Notes: generated by a model from the letters alone, not told the origin. A DNA stretch of 64,000 nt from Luidia sarsii (GCA_949987565.1 OX465113.1:7314551-7378550); one strand, 5' to 3'; positions 11,862-23,882 are shown, counted from the first letter of the stretch. Program-made: numbers and translations.

Positions 11862-12345
11862 ACTTGGACCCTTACAATTGCCCTTTTATAAATTTTGAGG
11901 GGTCGGGCGATAGTAGGCTCCAAGGAATCCTGCTGGAAAACTCGGTAAGTAACTATGTGTTCGACTCCATGACTACCGGTACCCCCGACCAAAACCCCCA
12001 GATTTTACCCCGAAAACACCCGTGAAACCGTCCCACGCACCCATCTTTGGATTACGTGAGAATCACCGATTTCAATACTGGTTATTTGTTTTACTCACGT
12101 TTGGTGAAAAAGGAGAAATGTTCGTGTGATTCTCACTTAATCCAAAGATGGGTACGTGGGACGGTTTCACGGGTGTTTTCGGGGTAAAATCTCGGGGTTT
12201 GGGTCGGGGGTAGTCATGGAGTCCAACACATAGTTACTTACCGTGTTTCTGAGCAGGATTCCTTGGACCCTCCTATCGCCCGACCCCTCAAATTTTTTTA
12301 AAAGGGCGATTGTAAGGGTCTAGTTACGGTACTCGGACTACGCAC
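11862..12345. repeat. Inverted repeat inside the hAT-like element (inner foldback 2)
   Basis: The left arm at about 11862-12055 (GGACCCTTACAATTGCCCTT, GGGGTCGGGCGATAG, CCTTGGAG in reverse, CCCCGAAAACACCCGTGAAA) matches the reverse complement of about 12124-12345. The spacer is about 70 bp. The adjacent 12340-12470 repeats the theme with GGACCCTACAGTCACC. Non-coding. Confidence 0.75.
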
Positions 12346-13181
12346 CACCAGGGTTTGGACTCGGTTCGACTTGGACCCTACAGTCACCCGAACCTCAAAA
12401 TTTTTAAATTTGATTTAAAAAAAGGGTGAATTGTCAGGTCCAAGTTACTCGGACTACAAATTACCCTCAAATTGAAGCCTGTATATTCGTCTTTCTTTCC
12501 ATACCACCGTTTCAAAATTAATGACTAAGGAATAATATCAAATTACGCGGAAACAACATTCCGAAATATGGAACTATAACTTAGAAACGCTGAAAGTGCA
12601 TTCAAACCGGTACCGATCGAAAGCTAATTGCATCGTGCACCCAGATAATGGCCGAGGTTGAAAAGTGTAGCACATTTTTATTATGACCGACGTTAGAGAC
12701 CTTGTCAAGTCTAGGTCTACTTTCCATCTAGTGAAGCCATAGTGACACTAAAGGATCAGTGGGGCCGAAACCAGACTACGCGCAGCATTGCAACAAGACA
12801 TAACACGTCCTTGCACACTGTGTACATGTACATGTACAATGTACATTGTGTACACTGAACATGTACGTGTACAGCGACCGCATGGCTGCATACACGTACA
12901 TGTACATGTACATAATTATGTACGTATACGCTGCGCTACTCAAGCCTCTGCAAGATCATCAGCACTCAGCAGCTACAAGTTATTTTACTACCGAAAAAAC
13001 ATGAATTGGGGTAATAATGGGGTTCTTAATTTATCTTTAGAATTGTGTGGTTTTGATTTTCTTTTGTTTTTCATTGAAAAAACTCAAATCCCCGTGGGGG
13101 GGCGAGTGGGGGGGCGACGATCTTTCATGGGGGGGCGTACGCCCCCCCACGCCCCCCCGTAGCTACGCCGCTGATCATGAA

Positions 13182-13450
13182 GTAGTAGCTCGTTTTGCTG
13201 TCTAGCTTTTTCCTTTCGGGGCATGGTTACGACTTTGAAAAGGCACCTGCGAACGCGCAAACTTTTGACAGCTCTATCTCTGATTCTACTTTCGCACGCA
13301 ACGCAACCACGTGTTGTTGCGCAATCTACATGTATCTATCTCGCTCCCAATTACATGTACCATTGGTACCCGTTGTTTGGTACAGCCAGCGATGTCAAGT
13401 TTCACTGGTATCAACAGACGAAAAGTTCGTTTCACAGCAGTCTGGTGGAT
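13182..13450. repeat. Right half of the dispersed repeat interrupted by the hAT-like element
   Basis: It continues homology to 236-500 (CTTTTGCTGTCTRGCTTT, CTTTCGGGGC.TGGTTA, AACTTTTGACAGCTCTA, TTGCGCAATCTA). The open frames of 78-109 codons here have no recognisable domain and fall in repeat sequence. Confidence 0.65.
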
Positions 13451-13904
13451 TCTATTTCATGTCCGATCTGCCCAACTATCCTGTCGACCAAAAGGCAATA
13501 GGGCACGGCAGCACTGTGCTATAGGGCACGGCAATTCGTTGCCGTGAAAATCTTCCAAATTTAAGGGCACTGCATCAATTACATACCGTTAGGTGGTGCT
13601 ATACAATGTTTTACCAATATTTTATTTAGGGGAGTTGCTTCTTTCCTTCTTCTAGAATGCTTCGCGAAAGCTTTTCGCGAAACGCGCAAATTAGGGGGGT
13701 CGACCAAAATTTATAAATCGTACATGCTTGGCGAAAATATTTTCGCAAAAGGACTTTCGTGTGGAGTCTACTTATTTTTGACTGGTACGGTAGGGCTGGA
13801 ACATGGTTCTTAGAGGAATCCAGGTGCTTTACCACTCTTTGTCTAGGCCAGAATAAAAGAAGAACACGCGATTGCAGTCTGTGGTAATACTCAGTGACAT
13901 CTAG
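13450..13904. other. Intron sequence without recognised gene
   Basis: A/T-rich intron sequence with a duplicated phrase AGGGCACGGCA (13500-13530). At 13650-13800 there is a segment resembling 10195-10340 in inverse orientation (TCGCGAAAGCTTTTCGCG, AAAGGACTTTYGTGTGGAGTC). No coding signal. Confidence 0.4.
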
Positions 13905-13979
13905 ATGGAAAATTATGCATTGTTCAAAATTCCCTGTATGGCGGTCATGGAAACTGGAAATGGACTCTGCGATAAGTGG
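13905..13979. repeat. Right-end fragment of the piggyBac-like MITE
   Basis: Matches the right end of the intact MITE at 8990-9062 (TGATGCATTGTTCAAAA..CCCTG.ATGGCGGT.ATGG, ending in ...AGTGG then TTAA at 13980-13983). The body is missing. It sits about 30 bp downstream of a KDM4 exon. Confidence 0.6.
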
Positions 13980-14010
13980 TTAAATGAAAGAGATTTCACT
14001 GTATGCATAC

Positions 14011-14189
14011 CTTGCTCTTCTTCTATCACATCTAGTAGAGTATTGAGCTTATTGATATTCCAGATGTCACAACCTTTGCTGTACAAGGATCCGGATATGT
14101 CAGCAGCATAGATAGGTGGGTTGTAGGTAATATTCTTCCAATACTTTCTCTCAAGGTCATCATAGTCAAAATGTTGAGGAGTAGCATAC
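14011..14189 (-). CDS. kdm4: KDM4 exon: start of JmjC region
   Basis: Minus-strand internal exon of 179 bp (1 nt, 59 codons, 1 nt). The acceptor is CTTACTTTAAG and the donor GTATGC. It encodes [20 protein letters not shown] then [16 protein letters not shown] and [19 protein letters not shown]. This is the family segment with the PIYGAD...GSLY...WNI signature before the catalytic core. The first base completes the Arg codon from the previous exon, and the last base begins a Gly codon completed in the exon at 2082. The reading frame is intact. The right end of a piggyBac-like MITE copy lies only about 30 bp downstream of its 3' edge, within the intron. Confidence 0.95.
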
Positions 14190-14476
14190 CTTAAAGTAAG
14201 ATAACAACAAAATCATGCATTCATACTGGTCACATCGGTTGGTTAAGGTATACATGTATGTATAAATCATAAAATTAAAACTGTTACAAAGTACTACTGA
14301 TTACACTGATCATCTTCAAACTTGACACAATAAACCTTCTTGAGTAAGGAATATACAATTGTAAGCTGAAGCTGTTCAGTTTTCATGGGAAAGAAAACGA
14401 TATGTCATAGAAACTTTAAACAAAAAGTTTAATTTCCAAAAACTATACATATATTTTTTATATGCAAATAGAAAGG
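14190..14476. other. Intron sequence, nothing recognised
   Basis: A/T-rich KDM4 intron sequence upstream of the exon at 14189-14011. It contains the exon's acceptor tract and no other feature I can support. Confidence 0.4.
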
Positions 14477-15507
14477 TGATCAAGTCACATGATGTCATGT
14501 TGCTGTTACGGACGTTTCAGTTGCTAGTACTGCTAATCTTCATCAGGCAATTGAAGATTGGAAGTTGCGGTGTCAGTTTAAATGCTGTCTGTCCGAGTCT
14601 GTGTGCCGAGTCTGTGTGACGTCGTAGTGGTCACTCTGTGGTTTGGCATGCAGCTCTGGCATCCATCCATGGGGCAGTGGTCATGGCGCCGGATGGTGGG
14701 AAGCCAGAATCCGGGGATGTCGATGCCGCTGTTCTGCTAAGCTGTTGATCTGTCCACATGGGAGAGTCTCACATCGCGTTGATACCTTGATCCTTGATCC
14801 TATCACCAATCGGCCTTCCAGTTTCACCGATGTATACCTGGTTGCATTCATTGCAAATGATTTCGTAGACAACACCTCCACGGGGGATTGGATCCTTTGG
14901 ACAGACGAGCTGGTTCCTCGAGGTAGCATCTCCGGACAGCTAAAAAAGAAAATCCTCGAGGGACATGGCATCTGTACCATGTTCCGTTCTTCCACCAGCT
15001 CGTCCGCCTGAATGATCCGGTACCCCCCCCCCCCCCAGGAAGATGTGAAGGTGTTGTCTACGAGATCCTGTGCAATTAATGCGACCATAAATCGGTGAAA
15101 CTGGAAGGCCCATCGGCGAGAGGATCAAGGAGCATTAACACGTGAGTCTCTCCCGTGTGGACGGATCAACGGTAGCAGAACACGCCTGGGAAGCTGGTCA
15201 CTGTCCTAGTTGGGACAATGTGTGGTGTATCGAGAATAACCTCAACCGGGACAGCGGCATCGACATCCCCGGATTCTGGCTTCCCACCATCCGGCGCCAC
15301 GACCAGTGCCCCATGGATGGATGCCAGAGCTGCATGCCAAACCACAGAGTGACCACTACTACGTCCACACACCGGCACACGGACTCGGACAGACAGCATT
15401 TAAACAGACACCGCAACTTCCAATCTTCAATTGCCTGATGAAGGTTAGCAGTACTAGCAACTGAAACGTCCCTACCAGCAACACGACATCGCGTGACTTT
15501 GATCACA
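14477..15507. mobile_element. Head-to-head inverted pair of PLE 3' segments (GIY-YIG endonuclease)
   Basis: Two copies of the same PLE 3' region face each other around a poly-C tract (about 15022-15037). The left copy (15010 to 14477) is on the minus strand and the right copy (15040 to 15507) is on the plus strand. Both encode remnants of the GIY-YIG endonuclease: a minus-strand reading with CNECNQVYIGETGRPIGDRI and a plus-strand reading with VAEHAWEAGHCPSWDNVW. The outer ends carry GACGTTTCAGTTGCTAGTAC and TCATCAGGCAATTGAAGATT as mirrored blocks. Frames are broken, so neither encodes a working enzyme. Confidence 0.75.
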
Positions 15508-15509
15508 TT

Positions 15510-15950
15510 CCTCCTTGCCTATACCACCGCGATGAACAACCCTTTAATTTTTATGATTTACATGTTGTTAAAGTACATGTACATCATATAATCTTGACCC
15601 AGACTGCATGTGACTATGAGCCACCAGCATACTATCAAATCCATTTGTTCAGCAATTAGTCTCTGAGTGGAGCAATGGCATAAAACAACATTTCTGCATT
15701 TCAAGTGACCATCAGTGTACTGCCGGTACAAAGTCCTGTTCTAGCCCAATTCACTTTCATCATCCTGATGACAAACTTAAATTAATCTGGTATAACAACA
15801 CACACACATGCAAATGTCTGAATGATCATGACTTTACTGAAAATGTAGGTATGCAGGTTGATTAGACAGCTCAATCCCGAGGGCATAAGAACATAGCCAA
15901 ATTTCATGGCTTGCTTAACCCTAACATTCCCCAACCTCACAAAAACCAAC
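15510..15950. other. Intron sequence, nothing recognised
   Basis: Low-complexity and A/T-rich intron sequence with isolated ACATGTACAT words. No gene or clear repeat boundary. Confidence 0.35.
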
Positions 15951-16400
15951 ATCAGGTTTTGTTGGAATTTGTTGGATTAGGTACTTCAAGGATAACATAC
16001 TGCTGCTGAATTTTGTTGGAGTTTGTTGGATTAAGTACCAATGGCCCAGGGAGACACTGTTGGAGTTTGTTGGGTTAGGTACCAATTGTCAGTACACTCC
16101 CACACACTCCAACACCTGACCAGAAAATGACCAAGAGCTCGTGAGTAAAGTAAACTCACCAACGGAAGCAGTGTAGTGCACTACACACTCCAACACCTGA
16201 CCAGAACATGCCATAGCAGACAAATTTTGTTTTTTGGGGGGGTTGGGGACAAACCCCCTGTAGTCATGCAACAATGCATAATACATATCTGTACCCAACC
16301 TAACAAAATCCAACACATGCAGACTGTTGGATTCTGTGAGGTTAGGTACCAATGGGTTCCTAATTTCTGCCCAAATGTTGGATTTTGTTGAGTTAAGTAT
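15950..16400. repeat. GTTGGATTTTGTTGG repeat element, copy 1
   Basis: Repeated words TTTGTTGGAGTTTGTTGG.TTA.GTACC alternate with their complement CCAACAAAATCCAAC. The inner phrase GGTTGGGGACAAACCCCCTG and TAGTCATGCA.AATGCATAAT are shared with 35950-36260. It looks like a partly palindromic non-autonomous repeat. No coding. Confidence 0.6.
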
Positions 16401-16599
16401 TCTTCCTGGTGAAAGAACCTACTGTACATGTAGGGCAGGGCTCGACCTTAGCGGTCGCCCGCTCGCCAAATGCGAATGAAAACTCCAGCGGACGACCAAA
16501 AAATTCTCTGCCAGTCGTCCGGCGGGTGAGTGAAAAATGACAGAAGTTTTTCTTGACAGAAATTTTAATAACTTTTTTTTTTTTACACCACTGTTTTGT

Positions 16600-17600
16600 G
16601 TCAGAAATTTAAGGCATTTGCCAACCAATTCTGCTGTAAAAACGGCTTTTGGGATCGTACTCGTCCCCGTGATTTGCGCACGCAAAGTACACGTACACGC
16701 ACAGTACACGTACATGTACATTATACGTTGATGCTGATCGTTTGTCGCGCATGGTGTGAGACCGCTGTCCGATCCAGTGTGTGCACTCTGCACGTGTACA
16801 ATGATTAGCAGACTTCCACCAGTCCTTAGTTGTTTTCTAACAAATAAACTAATTGTTTATTACAGTTGTACCAGCGACGTTTCGAGTTTCGCAGTCAACC
16901 GAAGTATGCGCTTCTAATAAGAATTTTTTAGAAGGATTTGTCATTTATTTGTTGAGATATCGGCAGTTTAAAATTGCATTATTATTTTTGCAAAATCGCT
17001 CCGTGCGGCGCCGTGGTAGATCAAGCCAAAACGGCGGAGAAAAAGTCAAACTCGCGTTTTTCGACTGCTAAGCGCACCCTGTAAACATCATCCAAATCTG
17101 TCAATTTTACCCTTAAATTGAAGCCTGTCTTCTCTTCTTTTTATCCATACCACTTTCACAATTAATGAGGAAGGGAATTATATTGAATTACGCGGAAACA
17201 ACATATGGTGACAAACGATGAAAGTTGCGCATTTTAGTGCACGTTAGCAAGGTTGGCAAGTCTAGGTGTGGTTTCCGCCTCTAGGTAACGCCATAGCGAC
17301 ACTACAGGACAAGTAGGACCGGAAGCAGCCTACGGGCTGCAATGTGACATGACAAAACACGTCTTTGCATACACTGTATACTCCACAGTGCACGTGCACA
17401 GCGGCTGCATGCCTGCGTACGAGTATGCTGCGCTACTCAAGCCTGATCGGAACTTCCAGAAGTATTAGCGAGACGGTTACGCTACAAAAAAGTAAAATTT
17501 ATTTTACTACCGAGACCAAACATGGATTGGGATATTAATGGGGTTATTTCTTTATCGTTGGAATTGTGTGGGTTTTTCTTTTGTTTTCGTTTATTTTCTT
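16600..17600. repeat. Diverged copy of internal hAT-like element sequence
   Basis: Positions 16650-16870 resemble 10740-10890 (GGGATYGTACTCGTCC.CGTG, ATGATTAG.AGACTTCCACCA, GTTTTCTAACAAATAA). Positions 16990-17560 resemble 12480-13060 and 55390-56060 (AAACGGCGGAGAAAAAGTCA, ATTACRCGGAAACAACAT). Exact ends were not resolved. The start near 16435 (CAGGGCTCGACC) and an end near 18290 (CCCCTG) could be termini, but no convincing target duplication was found. Confidence 0.5.
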
Positions 17601-17729
17601 TTGTTTTTCATTGAAAAAAACAACCGTTTTTTACGGTTTAACCGAGTCGAGGGTCCGGAGGTGTTTTTTTTTTATTTTGATTTTTCCAAAACCGTGCTGG
17701 TTGTGTACGGGTGTTACTATTGCCATGGT

Positions 17730-18413
17730 TAGCACGACATGACGGCTGCCTGTATCTGGGCATAGTATGTTCTGTACTACATCGTTCTAAATGATATCGT
17801 TCAACAACTGCTACTTATCAAAACAATGTTTTATATATTGAAACATTCTTTTGCATGATTTGTACATGTGAGTAAGAAAATAATTCAACTTTCCTCAGCC
17901 TTTTCATAATTGGTAAAATGGTAGGAAAATGTTCAGGCCTTGCCTTATTAACAATAGGGGGGACAAACCTTGTCAGTAGTCCAGCCGCCGATTTTATTCT
18001 CTTAAACTCAAAAATAAAAACATCAAACAATTTTGTAAGTTGAGATGGTTTTTTGCAATGTTTTGAATAAAAAATGACAATCAATAAAGAAAGGAGTGTA
18101 CAGTATCACAAAACTACCTTGAATATATGTATTGTGTGCCCCCTACTTGGTACTCGCTTGATTATGCGCATTTCAGTTTGAAAAAAGGGTCAATGTCACT
18201 GGCGGACTAGTCAAGATGTTGGCGGACTAGTCAAAGTTCTGCTTTACTAGTCCGGCTGGCGTGTTAAAAAAAAAGTTCAGGAAAACCCCTGACCTAGGTG
18301 GTTAGGGATAGGCAGAATTCTGCACTTACGGGACACTATATGCGCATAATTCATTTCATGGATCATGTAAGCAAGGATTCAGCACTTAAAGAGCTAGCGC
18401 TTTATGGTGGATT
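17730..18413. other. Intron sequence with a GGCGGACTAGTCA duplication
   Basis: No gene. GGCGGACTAGTCAA is duplicated at about 18200-18235, followed by TTTACTAGTCCGGC, a partial inverse. The rest is A/T-rich. Confidence 0.35.
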
Positions 18414-19676
18414 TTGCATACATGTACGGTTACGGACAGATTATTGGAAGCCCCGATGAACGATCAAAAAAACGATACACGAAACGGTCATTGTGTATTC
18501 GTGTGTAATCGCACGATAATCGAGCAACGTGCAGTTAGCACACGATGATCGAGGGAACAAACCACCCATGCTCGCAAATACACACCGACAGCAATGTTTA
18601 TTGACATTGAACGGCCACGCTGCGTGCTTCGTGCAAGCCATGCACGCAAACAATAGACTGGTACCCACTACCCAGACAACAATTTTATGGCTTTGCTTCA
18701 CGGCTTCACAGAGTGCAGTATGCAGATAATTCATTCATGACTCAGGAAAGCAAGGAACTAGTGCAGGATTTCAGCGGTGTATGTAGCAGTGTATTTTGTG
18801 TTCACAACTTTGAGAAAGTGCCAGTCGTTCATCGAACGTGACAAACCCCCCCCCCCCCGCCCCCCAAAAAATGTACACATGTACCAACGCAGTTTCGGTG
18901 ATGCATAATTGTATTATATAACAGTGAAGGCTTGGTTGAACAATTCTCCCAATTCCAAAATCCCCAGTATGAAATCCAAAAGCAACGAGAGAATTCTGGA
19001 TGTAAAAAAAATAAATTATTTTACGAAGGGGCTTACTTGGCCTATCCAGATTGGAAAAAAACACCTGGTCTTTCCAGCACCACCTTGATTGAGCCCCGGC
19101 TGTAAAAAAATGCCACCAGGAAAAAGCTGAGTTACTTAGGAAGAGGGCTGCGGCCATCAAAGTAGAGAAATTTCTCAAAATCGGCTATCAATACTCAATG
19201 AAATCAAAAGGATGTGAATGTGATTTTGTAATGTAGCGATCACTTCACCTCCATGCTTCAACAAGGAGGATCGGGAGGAGGACTTATAGGTGAAAATCAA
19301 CGCCTCGAAGCCGAGAAAGGATACTGAAAGAATATGCTGTTCCTTCTCTATATTCCACATCGACCAATGGTGGCAACACGTGAATCGACAGCTTCAAGAA
19401 TTTCCGAATTGTTTTCGTTTCGGTTCCTGCGTGAATGTTTACCGTACTTATTCTCCCATGCACGTGCATGTGAGATCATTCTCGGTGAAGACTGCATGAA
19501 TCAGTTGATTTCTTTATTCTAAAAGATACAAATCAATTTTTAAAATACACTGTACTACTATGTTGTTAAATATTTTTTTGGTTTAGATTTATGTATGACT
19601 TTGTGAAAATGTTGATTTAATAATAACTTTAGTTACAATTGAAAGGATTGAACAAGCTTAATTAAACTTTTCCACA

Positions 19677-20230
19677 TTCGCAAAGCATTATGGGTATAGA
19701 TGACAAACTGGCAGTACCGGTATTTTTATCACACAACTGTATGGTCAAATGGTGAAGCACATAAAATCGTGAATATTTTTCTTCTTCTCAAAAACCAGAT
19801 GTAGTTCAAAAATGAAACTCACACAGAATAGATACCAATCTAGGTACCAAGAACAAAATATATTTTTTGTCGGAACGTTGAGTGGGTAGTTTCGGAGAAA
19901 TCAGTGGATATTCCCTTGGTGACTGAATGGCAAACACGGCGCGTGCATGCAGCTAACTAGGTAGCTGCACGAGATACGGCATTGTAATTGTCAGTCACTG
20001 ATTTCTCGGGGAAAAAAACACCCAACTTTCCGACAACAAATTTATTTTGTTGCTGGTATCTATCTAGACGAATATTCTGTGTGAGTTTCATTTCTGAACT
20101 CCATCTATTTTTTGAGACAAAAATTCAACAATTCACGAACTTCCGTGCTTCGCCATAGAGTTGTGTGATAAAAATGCGGCCAGTTTGTCATCGATACCCA
20201 TGATGCTTTGTGAACGTCGAAAGGTTTATT
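19677..20230. mobile_element. Foldback MITE of about 550 bp
   Basis: The left arm at about 19677-19930 (TTCGCAAAGCATTATGGGTA, GACAAACTGGC, ACACAACT.TATGG, AAACTCACACAGAATA) is the reverse complement of about 19985-20225 (TATTCTGTGTGAGTTTCATT, CCATAGAGTTGTGTGAT, GCCAGTTTGTC, TACCCATGATGCTTTGTGAA). The central spacer holds GCGTGCATGCAGCTAACTAG. Non-coding. Confidence 0.75.
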
Positions 20231-20474
20231 TATAGAGCTCTATGGGTTGCCGTCATTCCGTCGTGACATCACACCCCCAGGAAACAGTGGCGGCACCTTC
20301 GAAAAGATGGCTACGTACGGGAACGCAAATTCGACCTACAGTGTACAATTCTATGAATTTTCTCTCTTTATGAAAATCGTACATGAGTGACTCATAGGTA
20401 CCCGGAAGTGTAGGTTGTTTTTTACACCCAATCAGATAAGCAAACTTTATTTCTTGGGTTGCATTTTCCTTTAA

Positions 20475-22499
20475 GGTAATGGGACAGAAGATTAGACTGG
20501 TTGCTGTCAGTTATGGTTCACAGTTATTGATAACAGGCACCAGACCGGTCTGTGACTAGCAGCCAGGACCTCAATTTTTCAAGATCCTGAAAAAATATTC
20601 AAACTATGGCACCGTTTGTGCACATGGGTACCATGTTCATAGGGTTAGCTCAATTGACTGTTTCAACGTAAATTGTGGAACCCCTAAAATGGGGAATACG
20701 TAAGGGACCGTCCATGTGTGCAAGCAGTATGCACAAAAATGAATGTGTGAAACTGTTTCACGGGAGAGTTCCCCAGTATACAGAGAACCTAAAAATATTA
20801 ATAAGTCGCCGGGATTGAAACAAGTTACATAAAGGTTTTACTGTTTTCTTTTGACAGGCTAGAAATGCACCGACTTGGGCGAGATGACGACTTACATTAA
20901 TTTTGTCGACCAGAATTTTCATAGAAAATGGTCTGCATTTTTCTGCTAGTTTACCTGCCAATACTGCTAGTTTAACTTTGCATTGCCCTTTGTTAACTGC
21001 CAACATATGCCGTTGTTGGGACACAATTCCCAGCAGACAGTCCCAGCCAGGGAAGCAGTTCATGCATGTGGGTTGTAAAAGTATTTTGTGTTTGTAGTTT
21101 GTTGTTTTATTTGCATATTTATTTAATTATTCATTTATTTAATTTCATTTTTTTCATTTATTCACATCCCATTACAGCACCAAAAAATAACAACAAAGGG
21201 GGAAAAATCAGCACCGAAAAAATAATGAAAAGAAAACAAACATCCAATTAGATCCCTTGGGATTGCACAAAAGAAACTCTTGTGTTTGGGGCTCTCAAAA
21301 CTAATTGGATGACATCAGTAATGTCAAAGAACTATTAAATAAGTCAAAATCAATACTTATTTGCAAATTAGAAATAAATTAAGGACATATTTAACCGTTT
21401 TGTTATAGCTTACAAAGGCAAATAATAACAATAATTGGCCTAGAAACATACGCTAACCACAGAATGTTTGCTTCCGTAATTGCTGGAAGCAGAGCCATTA
21501 AAAACCACGGCATAAAAAAATACCGAACCAAGCTTCTTCGAAAAACCCGTATTACATGTACCACCTAAGAGCATATTGGGGAAACAGGAAAAGAAAAATC
21601 GCGGTATTGCAAAGGTACATGTACAGTTGTAGACGACAGGTTTTTTTTATTTTATTTTTGGCAGTTTGGCAGTACAGTGTACACGTAGGTACCGTGGGAA
21701 ACAACTTGGACAACCTTCATAGAGTTTGTTTATCTGACAGGAGTTCGATTGCCGGGCCTATTGTTACAGACGCCAAAATATATTTCTTTGAGTTTGGACG
21801 AGGATTTTCACTGTTGGATTCTCTTGACCAATAAAACGTGCAGATTTCTTGTCAATAGATAATACAGTAAACCTTGTCTATAAGCCGACGTCATCTTAGC
21901 TTACTTGTCAATTCGCCCAAGTCGGCGGCAGTCCAATCGAGTTTCCAATATCTGTAATGCACTTTGTATGGAAATTAGGAAGTCTGGCAACAAAAGTAAG
22001 TCTTCATCTCGGCCAAGTCGGCACATTTCTAGCGGTCCCGTGTCAAAAGAAAACATAGTAAAATCCTTTACATGTGTATGTAACTCGTCATGAAATCACT
22101 TCCAATTTTTTTTTTAATCCCAGCGACTTATTCATATTTTTATCAATTTATGAATCAATATATTTGTATACTGAAGAACTCGCCCGTGAAACAGTTTCAC
22201 ACATTCATTTTTGTGCACACTGCTTGCACATATGGACAGTCCCTCACGTGACACGTTCAGGGGGTATTCCCCATTTTAGAGGTTCCACAATTGACGTTGA
22301 AACAGTCAATTGAGCATACCCCTATGAAAACGGCGCGCACGTGCAGAAACGTTGCCACTGTTTGAATATTTTTTCAGGATCTTGAAAAATTGAGGTCCTG
22401 GCTGCTGCTAGTCACAGACTGGTCTGGTGCCTGTTACAAAGGCACGAGACTGGTGCACCAGAACTGACAGCAACCAGTCTAAGCTTCTGTCCCATTACC
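20475..22499. mobile_element. DNA element with terminal inverted repeats of about 300 bp
   Basis: The left arm begins GGTAATGGGACAGAAG at 20475. The right arm ends CTTCTGTCCCATTACC at 22499. Homology continues inward about 300 bp through TTGCTGTCAG, GACCTCAATTTTTCAAGATC, TCAATTGACTGTTTCAACGT and CATTTTTGTGCA to GTGAAACTGTTTCACGGG (left) and CCCGTGAAACAGTTTCACAC (right). The interior (20.77-22.18 kb) has no domain-bearing ORF. A TTAA lies directly left, but no matching TTAA lies on the right. Confidence 0.7.
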
Positions 22500-23882
22500 T
22501 GATTACCGTTACTAGTACTCGGGGCCTACGGCATGCTGTAACTTGTCCCCATGGATGTTTGTCCCAAGGCCGAGGCGCAGCGCTGATCGGAGTGGACCAG
22601 GGTTCAATCGAAGCAGTGCGAACCACCGAGGCCCCAAGAATAATGTTGTTGTTGTTTTTTTTTTTTCCATCTGGATAGGCTGAAGTAATTATAAGCCCTT
22701 TGGTAAAATCATTGATAGTTTGGAAAAAAATGCATGCATTTCAAATTGAAGCAGTCTGCTTCTGTTTCACAAAACTTCAACCAGACCTTGCTGCCCAAAA
22801 TTTCTGAACCAAAAAATAATTTTTCAACGTTTGAACACTGGTAGTCTGTGGCACGTTGGCCGGGAGTGGACTGTGGAGTTCTATCTCCATCCAGGGAACA
22901 GAGGCAATGCACACGGCTCGCTGCCCATGTACATGCGGTACAAAGGTTAACAATGGGCAAGGCACCATGCTTCCTCTGTTGGCCGACATCGTGTTTTGTG
23001 TCAACATAACATGCGGGCTTCGTGTTGGTAAACACTCGATAAACTTGCGGTCAGCGTCATCATGCTTCGTGTTGGGGCTCCAATGGAGGCGCAAGATGAT
23101 AGTGTATCGGGCGTTTTAATAATCTGTCCGTAACTGAATACATGCAACAACAGAGGAAAATGAAGGTTGTTCGTTGAATTAGATGACTAAATTTCAACGG
23201 TGACCGCAAATTTGGCCCAAACCCCTAGAAATATTTTCACCCACACAGGTTTGGACGAGGTATATTTTTCAACCCAGGGCTAATGCACATTGCTTTACGT
23301 CCTTTGCTAAAATTAATTTGAAAAACACAGCAATTACCCCAGTGGCAGACAACACAACGATTTCTTCGGCATTTCAGACAAGGAAGCAATTCACGCATGC
23401 GTGTAGTGAATCATTTTGCTTACGGAAGCAAGAAATAATATAAGACATGTTAATATGCTTATGTAAGTTAAGCATGGAATTTTTGCTTCCGTGAGCACCG
23501 ATTCTATGCTTACAGTAAGCAGAGGTATGAAATTGAGCCCAGGTACATGTACGTACATGTAAATAACGGGTAGAACAGCTGCTGCGCTGAAAGCCAAGAA
23601 ATACTGGGAATCAGTGTAAAGAAAGGGGAGTACACTGACCAACTTTCACCACTTCAAGTGCACAGACAGACCGACCTTCAACCGTATTATATTGATTATA
23701 AAGTAGTGTAAGAAGATGTGTAAGCAATAAAGCTTGACAGTGGCAGAACCAAGAAAAGTCTACTTCCCATCTCTGAAGTTAAACAGGAGGAATTATTTCA
23801 TTGAATGGCTTGAGAGTCGAGAACAAATTGTAATTGATTCTTTTTAATCCCTTGATAATAATAAAGAGAAAGGAAGTGGTAC
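22500..23882. other. Intron sequence, no gene recognised
   Basis: Between the long-TIR element and the KDM4 exon at 24058-23883. ORFs of 83-108 codons on both strands at 22709-23119 overlap one another and have no recognised motif. At 23380-23520 GCTTACGGAAGCA-type and GCTTCCGT words appear in both orientations. Confidence 0.4.

Larger units (their letters stand above)
10511..13181. mobile_element. hAT-like DNA element, 2655 bp, with 8-bp target duplication
   Basis: The element body is 10519-13173. The left end reads CAGCGGCATAGCCAGG, and the right end in reverse complement reads CAGCGGCGTAGCTACGGG. These are inverted termini of the CAG...CTG hAT type. The flanking octamers ATCGTGAA (10511-10518) and ATCATGAA (13174-13181) form an 8-bp duplication with one mismatch. 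The related sequence at 120-500 is uninterrupted at this point. No transposase is recognisable inside, so the element is non-autonomous. It contains two nested inverted-repeat pairs. Confidence 0.8.
18414..23147. mobile_element. Possible composite DNA element with short inverted ends
   Basis: GTTACGGACAGATTATT at about 18430-18446 is mirrored by AATAATCTGTCCGTAAC at about 23118-23134. The outer words TTGCATACATGTA and TACATGCAA extend the symmetry to roughly 36 bp. The span contains two smaller inverted-repeat elements. No transposase is recognisable and no target duplication was found, so this is tentative. Confidence 0.3.

Noticed and set aside
12788..13162. Plus-strand ORF rich in Cys/Thr/His
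   Set aside because: Driven by ACATGTACATGT repeats and the G-rich right end of the hAT-like element.
16435..18290. Complete hAT-type element from CAGGGCTCGACC to CCCCTG
   Set aside because: The ends resemble hAT termini, but flanking octamers (ATGTAGGG, ACCTAGGT) do not match, so the boundaries are unsupported.
22709..23119. Conserved gene on either strand
   Set aside because: ORFs of about 100 codons overlap in several frames on both strands and show no recognisable domain or splice logic.
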